DNA from: Candidatus Mediterraneibacter avicola
Lineage (GTDB): Bacteria > Bacillota > Clostridia > Lachnospirales > Lachnospiraceae
Assembly: GCA_019115385.1 (NCBI GenBank)
Contig: DXDR01000050.1
Span: 1 to 64,000 of the forward strand
Reading direction: 5' to 3'
Length of the DNA: 64,000 nucleotides
Shown: positions 1 to 8,475 of the stretch, in pieces
Numbering within the stretch: position 1 is the first letter of the stretch
How the letters are laid out: every line of letters starts with the position of its first letter
Translations under genes and position numbers: made by a program
Notes under the pieces: generated by a model
Database searches by the model: none
What the model was told of the DNA's origin: nothing
The model's input: only the letters and a program-made list of their open reading frames with translations

Positions 1-241
1 TCATCCTTACCTTGTATTTTCCTGTTTATTTTAAACATATCTTCTTAAGATAACGGGAAAGGATTTCTTAAGAAAAGAAAAAGATTTTTAAAACAATGTT
101 AAAAACATTTTACATGACGGAACTGTAAACAATCTATGAGGATCTTCTTAATTTTTTATGACAGGGGTTGAGAATTTCAGAAAAACGGTATACCATAGAA
201 AAGATTTTTGAAAGAAAGTAAAAAGAAAGCGAGGGATTTCC

Positions 242-967
242 ATGAATTCCAATAAGGATTTCTCCGACCTGTTTGATGAAGATTTTGAAGTAACCTATGA
301 GGATGCACCCGACGTTTCTGCCGGATTTTCCGGAAATGCAGATGCAGACAGACGTCCGGTCCGCCGTGCCGCAGAGGAAGAGCCGCCGGAAGAAAGCTGC
401 AACAGAAGAGACCCCTATGAAGACCGGGGAAGATCAGCCAGAAGGAAACGCGGCGGTGTGCACCTGGCCGCTCCCATACAAAAAGGCGGAAGGACGCTTT
501 CCCGTATCTCCGGTATCCTGATCCGCCAGCTCTCGCTGATCCTGATCCTGGCTGTCAGCATATATGTAACATATACGTTCTGGAGGGCAAGCACACCATA
601 CGGCGATATAACAGAATCTATACGGCAAAAAACTTTTTCACTGACGCTGCTGGCGTATCTCTGTGTTCCCGCGGTCTTTCTTCTCTTTGAAATGATCTCC
701 TTTTTCTGGGCCATGACCAGAGTGCGGGTAAGAGACGCCGGAGGCGTATGGAAGGAAGATACGGGGCGGGGACTAACATCCTTTCTCATTGTATTTGCCG
801 CCTCCTATCTGGCCTTTCTGTTCAACCGCTTCATCCCCTCCTCTCCCGAGGTGCTTTACGGACTGAAAGGGGCTCTTCTTGTGTATGGCTCCATGCACAA
901 TACCCTGCTTGGCCTCTGTGCCGCCGGCGTAGCCTCCTGCCTGGTGCGCAGATATCTTTCAAGATGA
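242..967 (+). CDS. hypothetical membrane protein with acidic/basic disordered N-terminus and about 4 TM segments
   Basis: ORF of 241 aa; low-complexity charged N-terminal ~80 aa followed by hydrophobic stretches (LSLILILAVSIYVTYTFW, FSLTLLAYLCVPAVFLLF, LTSFLIVFAASYLAFLF, LLGLCAAGVASCLV). Confidence 0.7.
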   Translation: MNSNKDFSDLFDEDFEVTYEDAPDVSAGFSGNADADRRPVRRAAEEEPPEESCNRRDPYEDRGRSARRKRGGVHLAAPIQKGGRTLSRISGILIRQLSLILILAVSIYVTYTFWRASTPYGDITESIRQKTFSLTLLAYLCVPAVFLLFEMISFFWAMTRVRVRDAGGVWKEDTGRGLTSFLIVFAASYLAFLFNRFIPSSPEVLYGLKGALLVYGSMHNTLLGLCAAGVASCLVRRYLSR

Positions 968-1849
968 TCCGGGCTTTTCTATTCTCATCTTTACAAGGGC
1001 GTTGGCCTGCTTTCGCAGATTGTCTCTGTAGCCGGCGCCCCGGTACCGTCTGATCTGCTGCTGTGTTCTGCCCATCTGCGCAGCAGTCTGGGCGGAGGAA
1101 GCGCCATATGCAAACAAATTAAAGGCACAGCTGTTCCGAACGGCCTCCGCACTGTAAGAAGGAATTCCCGCCTGCCCGCAATATTTTTTCATCATCCGGC
1201 TGATGTACATAGGATTCAGTCTTCTGCCGCTGCGATTATAAAAAAGGCTGGGATGCTCTTCTCTCTTCCTCATATATTCCTCCAGGATCTTCCAGGCGTC
1301 TTCGGGTATCTGACAGGGTTCTTCCCGTCCGGGAAGGATCGCGCAGATATCTGTCCCCTGCCGGACAAAGTCCTCCGGCCCCCTCAGTACGGCAATTTCT
1401 GTGGAAGATAATCCTGCCCGGTACATCAGCGTCAATACCGCATAGGACATCAGATCATCCGACGCTGCCTTAAGCAGAGCGTCCATATGCTCTACAGGAA
1501 TCGATTTCGCCAGCCGGTCCTCTTTTTTCATATTCTTCAGATACGGATAAAAATAGTCCTCTGCAATCATGTCCTCTTCCATCAAAAAACAGGCATAAGA
1601 ATGCATCTCCCTGAACTTTTTTGTAAGGGTCAGAGGGCTGAGACGGCCGTCGCTGACTTTTTTCTCCATCGATCTGTAATACTGACGCACATCTTCTTTT
1701 TCTGTTTCATCAAATCTTTTTCCTGTAAAACGACAAAATTCCATAATATCCGACCGGTATGAGGCTTCCGTGACAACACTTTTAAATCGTCTTTGAAATA
1801 AATTCCATAATTCTGTATTGACAAAATCCTGTTCAGCGTTTTGGCTCAT
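959..1849 (-). CDS. tyrosine recombinase/XerC-XerD-like integrase-fold protein, catalytic residues apparently degenerate
   Basis: 296 aa; N-terminal SAM-like core-binding region and C-terminal catalytic fold resembling XerD (LTLMYRAGLSSTEIAVL; YSAEAVRNSCAFNLFAYGAS; MGRTQQQIRRYRG). Confidence 0.75.
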   Translation of the reverse strand: MSQNAEQDFVNTELWNLFQRRFKSVVTEASYRSDIMEFCRFTGKRFDETEKEDVRQYYRSMEKKVSDGRLSPLTLTKKFREMHSYACFLMEEDMIAEDYFYPYLKNMKKEDRLAKSIPVEHMDALLKAASDDLMSYAVLTLMYRAGLSSTEIAVLRGPEDFVRQGTDICAILPGREEPCQIPEDAWKILEEYMRKREEHPSLFYNRSGRRLNPMYISRMMKKYCGQAGIPSYSAEAVRNSCAFNLFAYGASSAQTAAQMGRTQQQIRRYRGAGYRDNLRKQANALVKMRIEKPGSS

Positions 1850-1963
1850 AAATTGGCCTCCCCTTCCCTGGGCGAAGTTTTTCTCTTAATGTTATTCGTA
1901 TTATTCATACTATAACATTTTGTTTGTCACAAATCAAGAAAAAAGTCGGATTCCCAGGAAAAC

Positions 1964-1998
1964 AGCCGGAGCAGAATAGATTTCTTCCGCTCCGGCTG
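1964..1998 (-). terminator. hairpin terminator-like structure downstream of the GH3/anchor gene
   Basis: cagccggagcagaatagatttcttccgctccggctg inverted repeat; lies between convergent-side genes. Confidence 0.6.
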
Positions 1999-2033
1999 TA
2001 TTGCCATGTAATATTATTTTGACATCATCTCTG

Positions 2034-2534
2034 TTATCTTTGACGTCTGCGCAGAGATACTCCAATGCAGAAAACTGCCGCCGACACAAGCAGCGCTGCC
2101 GGTCCGGCCAGAGGAATATTATCCCCTGTCTGCGGCGCACTTTCTTTCTCCGTATTTCCGTCCGGCTGTTCAGTATCCGCCGGCTTTTCCCCATCTGGAT
2201 CTGTCGGTTCTCCCGGAGTTGGATTTGTTGGATCTGCCGGGTCCTCCGGATTCGGATCCGTTGAGTCTTCTATGTCCGGATCCTCCGCTTTCACTACCTC
2301 TACAATAAAATCTTCAGATTTCTCACCATACCATACCGTAACAGTCTGACGGCCAAGTTTGTCCGGATCATAGCCGCTTATTTTATATTCGCCTTCTTCC
2401 AGCACATCTTTTGTCTCCTCTGTGCCGTCTGTATATATTGCTGTTACAATAAGTCCTGTCAGATCCAGATCCTCTCCCTGTTTATACTCTGTTTTCACAT
2501 TATCCAGACCACTCAGTTCGATCCGGTTCCACAA
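2034..2534 (-). pseudogene. C-terminal fragment of GH3 surface protein: Ig-like (Big_3/4-type) domain, Pro-rich linker, PQTGD sortase-like anchor, TM, RRRQR tail
   Basis: 166 aa; IELSGLDNVKTEYKQGEDLDLTGLIVTAIYTDGTEETKDV...SAPQTGDNIPLAGPAALLVSAAVFCIGVSLRRRQR; different frame from, and overlapping, ORF 2500-5817. Confidence 0.65.
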
Positions 2535-5500
2535 CTGTGCTTCTTCCGTCCGGGCTGATGCTTCCTCCCTCTCCTGCCGACGCCTGTATAGTATATTGTG
2601 TGATCAGCGCGTCAAGGCTCCAGAGCTGGTCGTCATCCTCCGCATTTTTCTCTGCCATGACAAACGGCTTCAGATCCCAGCCGTCAATATTCTGGGAAGG
2701 TCCTCTGCTGATGGCATATCCTGTCCCCGCGTTTACAAGGAGATAATACCCGTCTTCGCCGCTCTCTTCAAGTTTCCAGAGCTGATTGGCATCACCTTCT
2801 GTCTGTTCCCGCTGAATTAATCCTGCATTTTCTTCTGTGCTTTCCGCTGTCGCCAGAAGGCCGCTCTTGCTGTTTACAAGATAGTAATTTCCGTCTCCTG
2901 CGTCTTTCAGCGACCACTGCTGATCTGTACCGCCGTTATTCTCCCACTCTATAAGCAGTGCTCCGGATGCTGTGCTGCCGCCGTTAACAGCGATAACAAC
3001 ACTGCCGTCCTTTGATGTGATATAATACAGATCTTTTCCGGCAGTCTCCTGCACAGCCACTGCATAACTTCCTGTCACGGTCTCTCCGTTCCAGGTCACA
3101 GCCGCTGTAATAGTGGCCGTACCGTATCCAACTGCAGTCACGTTTCCATTTTCATCCACCCGTGCTACGGATTCATCACTGCTGGAGTATGTCACATCTG
3201 TTACTTCGATAAAGGAGTCGTCACTCAGAGCCGCCGTCAGCGTCGTCTCCGCAGGCTCTCCGATCTCCGTCTCGTCAAATATGGCTTTTCCGGTAAGCGT
3301 TACTGTCTTCAGCGTCGGACTGGCCTTCTCTGTCATGGAAAAACTTGCGGTTACCGCCGATGTAGCGCTGTCCGGCCCCACCTGGATCTCATAGGTTCCC
3401 AGGTCATAATCAAATCTGCCGGCATCCTCAAACCAGTATTCCAGTTCATCTGTATTCAGTGTCATGGTCACTGTCTTTGTCTCACCGGGCGCCAGAGATA
3501 CTTTGTCAAATCCTTTCAGACGCTTCACGGGCCTGTCATTGTCTTCTGCGTTGGGGGAGACCACATACATTTCCACCACTTCCTGACCGTCAACAGAACC
3601 GGTATTTTTTACATCTACGGATACCTGGATCTGATCGTCCGTGTTCACGGAAGTCTTGTCCAGTTTAAGATTGCTGTATTCAAAATCTGTATAACTCAGT
3701 CCATATCCGAACGGCCATGTCACTTCTCCGGTAAAGTACTGATATGTCCTTCCATTGCTGGTCTCGCTGGAGCGGATATCGTATACCCCGATGTCATCCA
3801 GATCGTACAGGCTTTTGTACCAGGAGAATGTCAGTTTGGCGCTGGGATTTTTCTCTCCGTAAAGGATTCTTCCAAGCGCATTTCCCTGTGCCTGTCCGTT
3901 GTATGTATTCCAGGTGATCGCCTTAACCTCGTCTTTAAACGGCTCTACATTCATCTGTCCCACAGCGGAGATGCATACAACTGTTTTTTCATTGAGTTCC
4001 GCACATTTTAAAATGCTTCCCGCCTGATTTCTAGGAAAGTCCAGAGTCTGGCGGTCCACTTCCTCCGCAGAGTCGCTGTCGGGATTTCCCAGAGCGCCTT
4101 CTCCGTCAATGGTCCTTGTCCCAGCCACAACGATAACGGCATCCGCATTTTTGATCAGTTCCTCTTCCTCAGCCGAAAAGTCCACATCTGCATAATTGTA
4201 CTCAAATGTCACATACAGGTCGTGGGTTCCTTCAGCCTCTGTCGTCACATCACTACTGTAAGTGCTGTAACTCTGCCAGTCACTTGTGTAGTCCGTGTCT
4301 GCCACAGCGATCACTTCACCGGTAGGAGAATCCAGGTGCAGGCTGGCTGTACTGCTGTAGCACTGTCCGTCCGCGCCTGCTGCCTGTACGCTGAATGTCT
4401 TCAGGTTCGTTACATCCACATTTTTGTATAAAACATACGCGCCGGATTCCATATAACCGAAATTCTGATTGGAATTCGTCTCGACCACACACGCTTTATA
4501 AGCATCTGCTTCCGCAGCCTGCTTTGTCACTGTCTGGCTGTCCTCATAGCCGAACCCAACGGACTGCACGTTCTGAAGGTACTTCACGCCGGACGCGTCC
4601 GTCACGCCATAGTGGTTAATATAGTCCACCGTGATATCCGATCCTGCTCTGGCCGCAGCCGCGCGGATTCCCTCTTCCGGCGTAGAGCGGTTCTCATCCG
4701 ACGGATCAGCGCTGTAGTCTCCCTGAGTACATCTCTGCGCCATCTCACCGACGATCACTATATTTTTCTCTTCTGAACCGAGGGGGAGGAAATCATCCTC
4801 ATTCTGGAGCAGTATGATCGCTTCATCCGACATGTCTTCCGCGAGCTGTTTATGTTCCCCGTTTTCCACCTGATTTGCAAAAGAGTATTCATCGCTCTTG
4901 TATTCAACCATCTCATCCGGATCAAATTCTCCGGTCTCCATACGGGCTGTGAACAGGCGGATCAGCGCTTTGTCCAGATCATCCTCTGTCATCAGTCCCT
5001 GCTCAATGGCCTGCAGGACGTTTACATTATAAACATTCCCGCAGTTAATATCCGTTCCGGCTTTTATTGCAAATGCAGTCGCTTCCACCGAATTTACCGC
5101 GCGGTCCATACCCTCCGGCTGCCACTTATGGTTTCCGTAAATATCATAGATCGCGCCGCAGTCTGATGTGACATATCCGTCAAAGCCCCAGGTATTGCGG
5201 AGCAGGTCCGTCAGCATAAACTCATTTGCAGGCATGGGAGTGCCGTTGAGCTGATTATAGGAGCTCATAACTGAAGCCACGTCGGTATTTTCAACAACAT
5301 TTTTAAATGTATAAGAATAGTATTCTCTCAGATCTCTTTCGTCTACATCCGAACTTCCTGTATGACGGTTGTACTCACTGTTATTTGCCACAAAATGTTT
5401 CAGCGTGGCAATGGTCTTCAGATAGGTGTCGTCGTCTCCCTGCATCCCGTTTACATAGCTCTCAGCGATCGCCGTTGTCAGGAACTGGTCTTCACCATAG

Positions 5501-5817
5501 CCTTCTTCCGCTCTGCCCCATCTGGGATCGCGTGCCAGATTGATCGTAGGAGACCAGTAAGACAGACCTTTGCCTGTTTCATTGCTGTATCCGCGTGCTT
5601 CGTCTGAAATCGCATCTCCCATCTCCTGCACCAGATCTGTATTCCAGGTAGAAGCAATACCCAGCCCGTGGGGAAATGAAGTCGCATTTCCGGACCTGGC
5701 AACTCCGTGAAGTCCCTCGCTCCAGTAATTATACTGCGACACGCCCAGCCTCGGAATTGCCGCAGCGCTGCTTGTTATTGTCTGCTGTGCCTTTTCTTCC
5801 AGAGTCATCCGTGACAC
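2500..5817 (-). CDS. glycoside hydrolase family 3 protein with fibronectin III-like, Big_2 and ricin-type (CBM13-like) domains; 5' truncated and 3' frameshifted
   Basis: 1105 aa; GH3 signatures (WSEGLHGVARSGNATSFPHGLGIASTWN, FDGYVTSDCGAIYDI, KLTFSWYKSLYDL, PFGYGLSYTDFEYSNL); RICIN repeats with QQWSLKD/NQLWKLEE/DQLWSLD; no signal peptide in frame. Confidence 0.85.
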   Translation of the reverse strand: MSRMTLEEKAQQTITSSAAAIPRLGVSQYNYWSEGLHGVARSGNATSFPHGLGIASTWNTDLVQEMGDAISDEARGYSNETGKGLSYWSPTINLARDPRWGRAEEGYGEDQFLTTAIAESYVNGMQGDDDTYLKTIATLKHFVANNSEYNRHTGSSDVDERDLREYYSYTFKNVVENTDVASVMSSYNQLNGTPMPANEFMLTDLLRNTWGFDGYVTSDCGAIYDIYGNHKWQPEGMDRAVNSVEATAFAIKAGTDINCGNVYNVNVLQAIEQGLMTEDDLDKALIRLFTARMETGEFDPDEMVEYKSDEYSFANQVENGEHKQLAEDMSDEAIILLQNEDDFLPLGSEEKNIVIVGEMAQRCTQGDYSADPSDENRSTPEEGIRAAAARAGSDITVDYINHYGVTDASGVKYLQNVQSVGFGYEDSQTVTKQAAEADAYKACVVETNSNQNFGYMESGAYVLYKNVDVTNLKTFSVQAAGADGQCYSSTASLHLDSPTGEVIAVADTDYTSDWQSYSTYSSDVTTEAEGTHDLYVTFEYNYADVDFSAEEEELIKNADAVIVVAGTRTIDGEGALGNPDSDSAEEVDRQTLDFPRNQAGSILKCAELNEKTVVCISAVGQMNVEPFKDEVKAITWNTYNGQAQGNALGRILYGEKNPSAKLTFSWYKSLYDLDDIGVYDIRSSETSNGRTYQYFTGEVTWPFGYGLSYTDFEYSNLKLDKTSVNTDDQIQVSVDVKNTGSVDGQEVVEMYVVSPNAEDNDRPVKRLKGFDKVSLAPGETKTVTMTLNTDELEYWFEDAGRFDYDLGTYEIQVGPDSATSAVTASFSMTEKASPTLKTVTLTGKAIFDETEIGEPAETTLTAALSDDSFIEVTDVTYSSSDESVARVDENGNVTAVGYGTATITAAVTWNGETVTGSYAVAVQETAGKDLYYITSKDGSVVIAVNGGSTASGALLIEWENNGGTDQQWSLKDAGDGNYYLVNSKSGLLATAESTEENAGLIQREQTEGDANQLWKLEESGEDGYYLLVNAGTGYAISRGPSQNIDGWDLKPFVMAEKNAEDDDQLWSLDALITQYTIQASAGEGGSISPDGRSTVVEPDRTEWSG

Positions 5818-5843
5818 AAGATCCGCCGCACGTTCTTCAAAAC

Positions 5844-6521
5844 TCAGCGATGTGTCCAGAAGAGCCCAGTCCCTTCATCTGTGTCGCCATATGCCCAGAA
5901 ATTGCCCCCACAGTATGTAAGTCCGCGAAATCTCACTTCTCTCTGATAGTATTGTCCATAGTCAAGGACAGTCCAGTTTCTGCCGTCTTCTGTCACAGCC
6001 GCCTCTCCCTTGTCGGTAACCAGCAGGCACCTGCTGTCAGACGATTTCATCCCGGTGACGTTCCCTCTGACCTGCACATTGCACTGCTCCCACCGGCCGT
6101 CTCCTGAGGAAAAGAAAACGGCTCCGTTCTGCCCGCCGCAGTACTCTCTTCCCTGGAAACTGGCTCCGACATTCAAATCCTCTTCACAGCCCGTCACCTC
6201 TTTTTTAAAAGAAAGCTCTGTATCTGAGCGATAAAGGATCCCATCTTCCCCGGCAATAAATACAGAACTGCCGCTGCTCCAGATTCCCCGGAGATCTGTG
6301 TCTTCCTCCATGGGAATATTTCTGCTTTCTCCCTCGGAAGTGATCTCAAACAGCAGGCCCTGGTCTCCCACTGCAAGAAACCCCATATCCCAGGGAATTA
6401 TCTCATTCAGGCAGGGCGAACCGGACTGTTCCTTTCGAATCTCCCGGTTTTCACATCCTGAAAATACTGTCAAAACAAGCAGCACCAGGGCAGCTCCCAA
6501 ACAATATTTCCCTTTTTTCAT
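5844..6521 (-). CDS. lipoprotein, propeller-like repeats, probably 3' truncated at the GH3 junction
   Basis: 225 aa; lipobox LTVFSGC; repeated GxDGxxxxSxDxxxW-like segments; ends abruptly ...GDTDEGTGLFWTHR. Confidence 0.65.
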   Translation of the reverse strand: MKKGKYCLGAALVLLVLTVFSGCENREIRKEQSGSPCLNEIIPWDMGFLAVGDQGLLFEITSEGESRNIPMEEDTDLRGIWSSGSSVFIAGEDGILYRSDTELSFKKEVTGCEEDLNVGASFQGREYCGGQNGAVFFSSGDGRWEQCNVQVRGNVTGMKSSDSRCLLVTDKGEAAVTEDGRNWTVLDYGQYYQREVRFRGLTYCGGNFWAYGDTDEGTGLFWTHR

Positions 6522-6744
6522 TCTCTTTCCTCTTAATTCTATCTGCTTATCTTTTTATAACAAATACAAAAATCCATGACTAATTTATCATTTTTTGTTA
6601 TATTTTACAAAATATTATTATATATTTTTGCTTTTATCCATAAAAATATATGTCTATTATTATAATATTTTTACAAATCAAAAAAAATCCCCAAGTACTT
6701 CTTCTTATAAAATCGGATAGGGGAAGATCCCTTCCCTTATCTGA

Positions 6745-6866
6745 TCACCGCGATACCTCGCTCATCTCACGGCATTGCCGCTCGATGACCGTTGCCCGTC
6801 GGATGCCCGCTCGTGCAAGCACGGCGGGTCTCCGCTCCGCTACGGTCAGTGCTGGACGTATCGCGC
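6745..6866. repeat. palindrome-rich intergenic element (possible REP-like/structured RNA element)
   Basis: outer arms cgcgatac ... gtatcgcg; internal hairpins including gcccgctcgtgcaagcacggcgggt; flanked by another inverted repeat tcggatagggga...tcccttatctga. Confidence 0.45.
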
Positions 6867-6868
6867 AA

Positions 6869-6910
6869 AAACCCTGAACGGATTCTGGTCTTTCCAATCC
6901 GTCCAGGGCC
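6869..6910 (-). terminator. Rho-independent terminator downstream of aldo/keto reductase
   Basis: minus strand: ccctggacggattggaaagaccagaatccgttcagggttttt, strong stem followed by T-run. Confidence 0.8.
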
Positions 6911-6952
6911 AAACAGCTTCTAAATAAGAATGATATTTTCTTTTTTAATTTG

Positions 6953-8086
6953 TCACAGATTCAGTTTCTGCGCAAAATCCTTCATCGCCTCCGGAATCTT
7001 GATCTGCTGCGGACAGACGGCCTCACAGCTTCCACAGCCAACGCAGGCGCCGGGCAGCTTGTCCTTCGGGTAGGAGGAAAGCGCCATCGGAGCGATAAAA
7101 CCGCCATCCGAAAAACAGTGCTCATTATAGAGCGCCAGCAGCTGCGGAATGTCCAGTTCCTGCGGGCAGTGGCTCACGCAATAATGGCATGCCGTACACG
7201 GAAGAGTCTTCTTTTCCAGCATACCGGATGCAATACCAAGCAGCGTTCCCATTTCCTTTTCATCCAGAGGCTTATCCTCTGAATATGTATGGATATTTGC
7301 CTGAAGCTGTTCCATAGAGGACATGCCGGAGAGAACCATTGTCACAGACGGGATCGTCTGAAGAAAACGAAAGGCCCAGGCCGGGATCTCCTCCTGTGGG
7401 CGCAGTTCCTTCAGTACCGCCTCATCCTTCTCCGCCAGGGAGGCCAGCCTGCCGCCGCGCAGCGGTTCCATCACCCAAACCGGGATATTCCATTCGTTCA
7501 GAAGATCGACTTTCTCCTTTCCGCCTTGGAATTTCCAGTCCAGATAATTGATCTGAAGCTGGCAGAATTCCATATCCTTTCCGTATGCATCCAGGAACCG
7601 CTTTATCACATCATAACTGCCGTGCGCGGAAAATCCGAGATGCCTGATCCTCCCCGCCTTCTTCTGTGCGATCAGATAATCATAGATGCCGTATTGGGGA
7701 TCCAGGTATGCATCGATATTCATCTCGCAGACATTGTGGAACAGATAAAAGTCAAAATATTCTACCCGGCATTTTTTCAACTGTTCCTCAAAAATTTCTT
7801 CCACTTTATCCATATTTGACAGATCATATCCCGGGAATTTATCGGCCAGGAAGAAACTGTCCCGCGGATATTTTTCCAGCGCTTTTCCCATCACAAGCTC
7901 TGAATTGCCACTGTGGTATCCCCATGCTGTATCATAATAATTTATACCGTGTTCCATGGCGTAACCGACCATCTGTTCCGCTTTCTCCGTATCAATCCTG
8001 GAATCTTCCCCGGCAATCACAGGGAGGCGCATAGCACCCATTCCCAGTGCGGAAAGTCTGATATCCTGAAAATTTCTGTAAACCAT
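6953..8086 (-). CDS. aldo/keto reductase with C-terminal 4Fe-4S ferredoxin-like domain
   Basis: MVYRNFQDIRLSALGMGAMRLPV; AKR barrel motifs; CTACHYCVSHCPQELDIPQ and CVGCGSCEAVCPQQIKIPE clusters; start re-assigned to MVYRNF. Confidence 0.93.
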   Translation of the reverse strand: MVYRNFQDIRLSALGMGAMRLPVIAGEDSRIDTEKAEQMVGYAMEHGINYYDTAWGYHSGNSELVMGKALEKYPRDSFFLADKFPGYDLSNMDKVEEIFEEQLKKCRVEYFDFYLFHNVCEMNIDAYLDPQYGIYDYLIAQKKAGRIRHLGFSAHGSYDVIKRFLDAYGKDMEFCQLQINYLDWKFQGGKEKVDLLNEWNIPVWVMEPLRGGRLASLAEKDEAVLKELRPQEEIPAWAFRFLQTIPSVTMVLSGMSSMEQLQANIHTYSEDKPLDEKEMGTLLGIASGMLEKKTLPCTACHYCVSHCPQELDIPQLLALYNEHCFSDGGFIAPMALSSYPKDKLPGACVGCGSCEAVCPQQIKIPEAMKDFAQKLNL

Positions 8087-8238
8087 TATCCATTCCTTCT
8101 TTCTGTTTTCTAAAAATTCCATACCCGCAGGGGCTCTGAGCCACCGGAGTTCCAACTGTTTTTATTATATCTCCTGTCTCTGTCCCTGTCTAATACTTTT
8201 CAGATATAAACAGATATAGCAAAAAGGTATGTTACAGA

Positions 8239-8273
8239 TTACGGCAGACCTCCTTTATGGAAATCTGCCGTAA
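8239..8273 (-). terminator. hairpin terminator downstream of the RHH gene
   Basis: ttacggcagacctcctttatggaaatctgccgtaa inverted repeat. Confidence 0.55.
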
Positions 8274-8276
8274 TTG

Positions 8277-8474
8277 TCATTTTTTATCCTCCGGGGCAAA
8301 AATACTCTCCGAAATATATTTGCCATTCTTTTTTCTCTGTTTTACACATTCTGTCAGCAAATACTCAATCTGTCCGTTTATTGAGCGAAAATCATCTTCG
8401 GCCCAGGCTGCAATGGCGTCATAGAGTTTCGCTGAAAGTCTGAGCGGAATCTGCTTCTTTTTGTTATCCGCCAT
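8277..8474 (-). CDS. Arc-like ribbon-helix-helix DNA-binding protein
   Basis: MADNKKKQIPLRLSAKLYDAIAAWAEDDFRSINGQIEYLLTECVKQRKK; start 1 nt after the stop of the SPFH gene. Confidence 0.8.
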   Translation of the reverse strand: MADNKKKQIPLRLSAKLYDAIAAWAEDDFRSINGQIEYLLTECVKQRKKNGKYISESIFAPEDKK

Positions 8475-8475
8475 T

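Noticed and set aside
959-1849. Tyrosine recombinase as a marker of an integrated mobile element
   Set aside because: No att repeats, tRNA, phage or conjugative genes nearby, and catalytic residues look substituted.
5818-5885. Programmed ribosomal frameshift joining lipoprotein and GH3
   Set aside because: No slippery heptamer or downstream pseudoknot visible; the two parts do not look like one ancestral protein.
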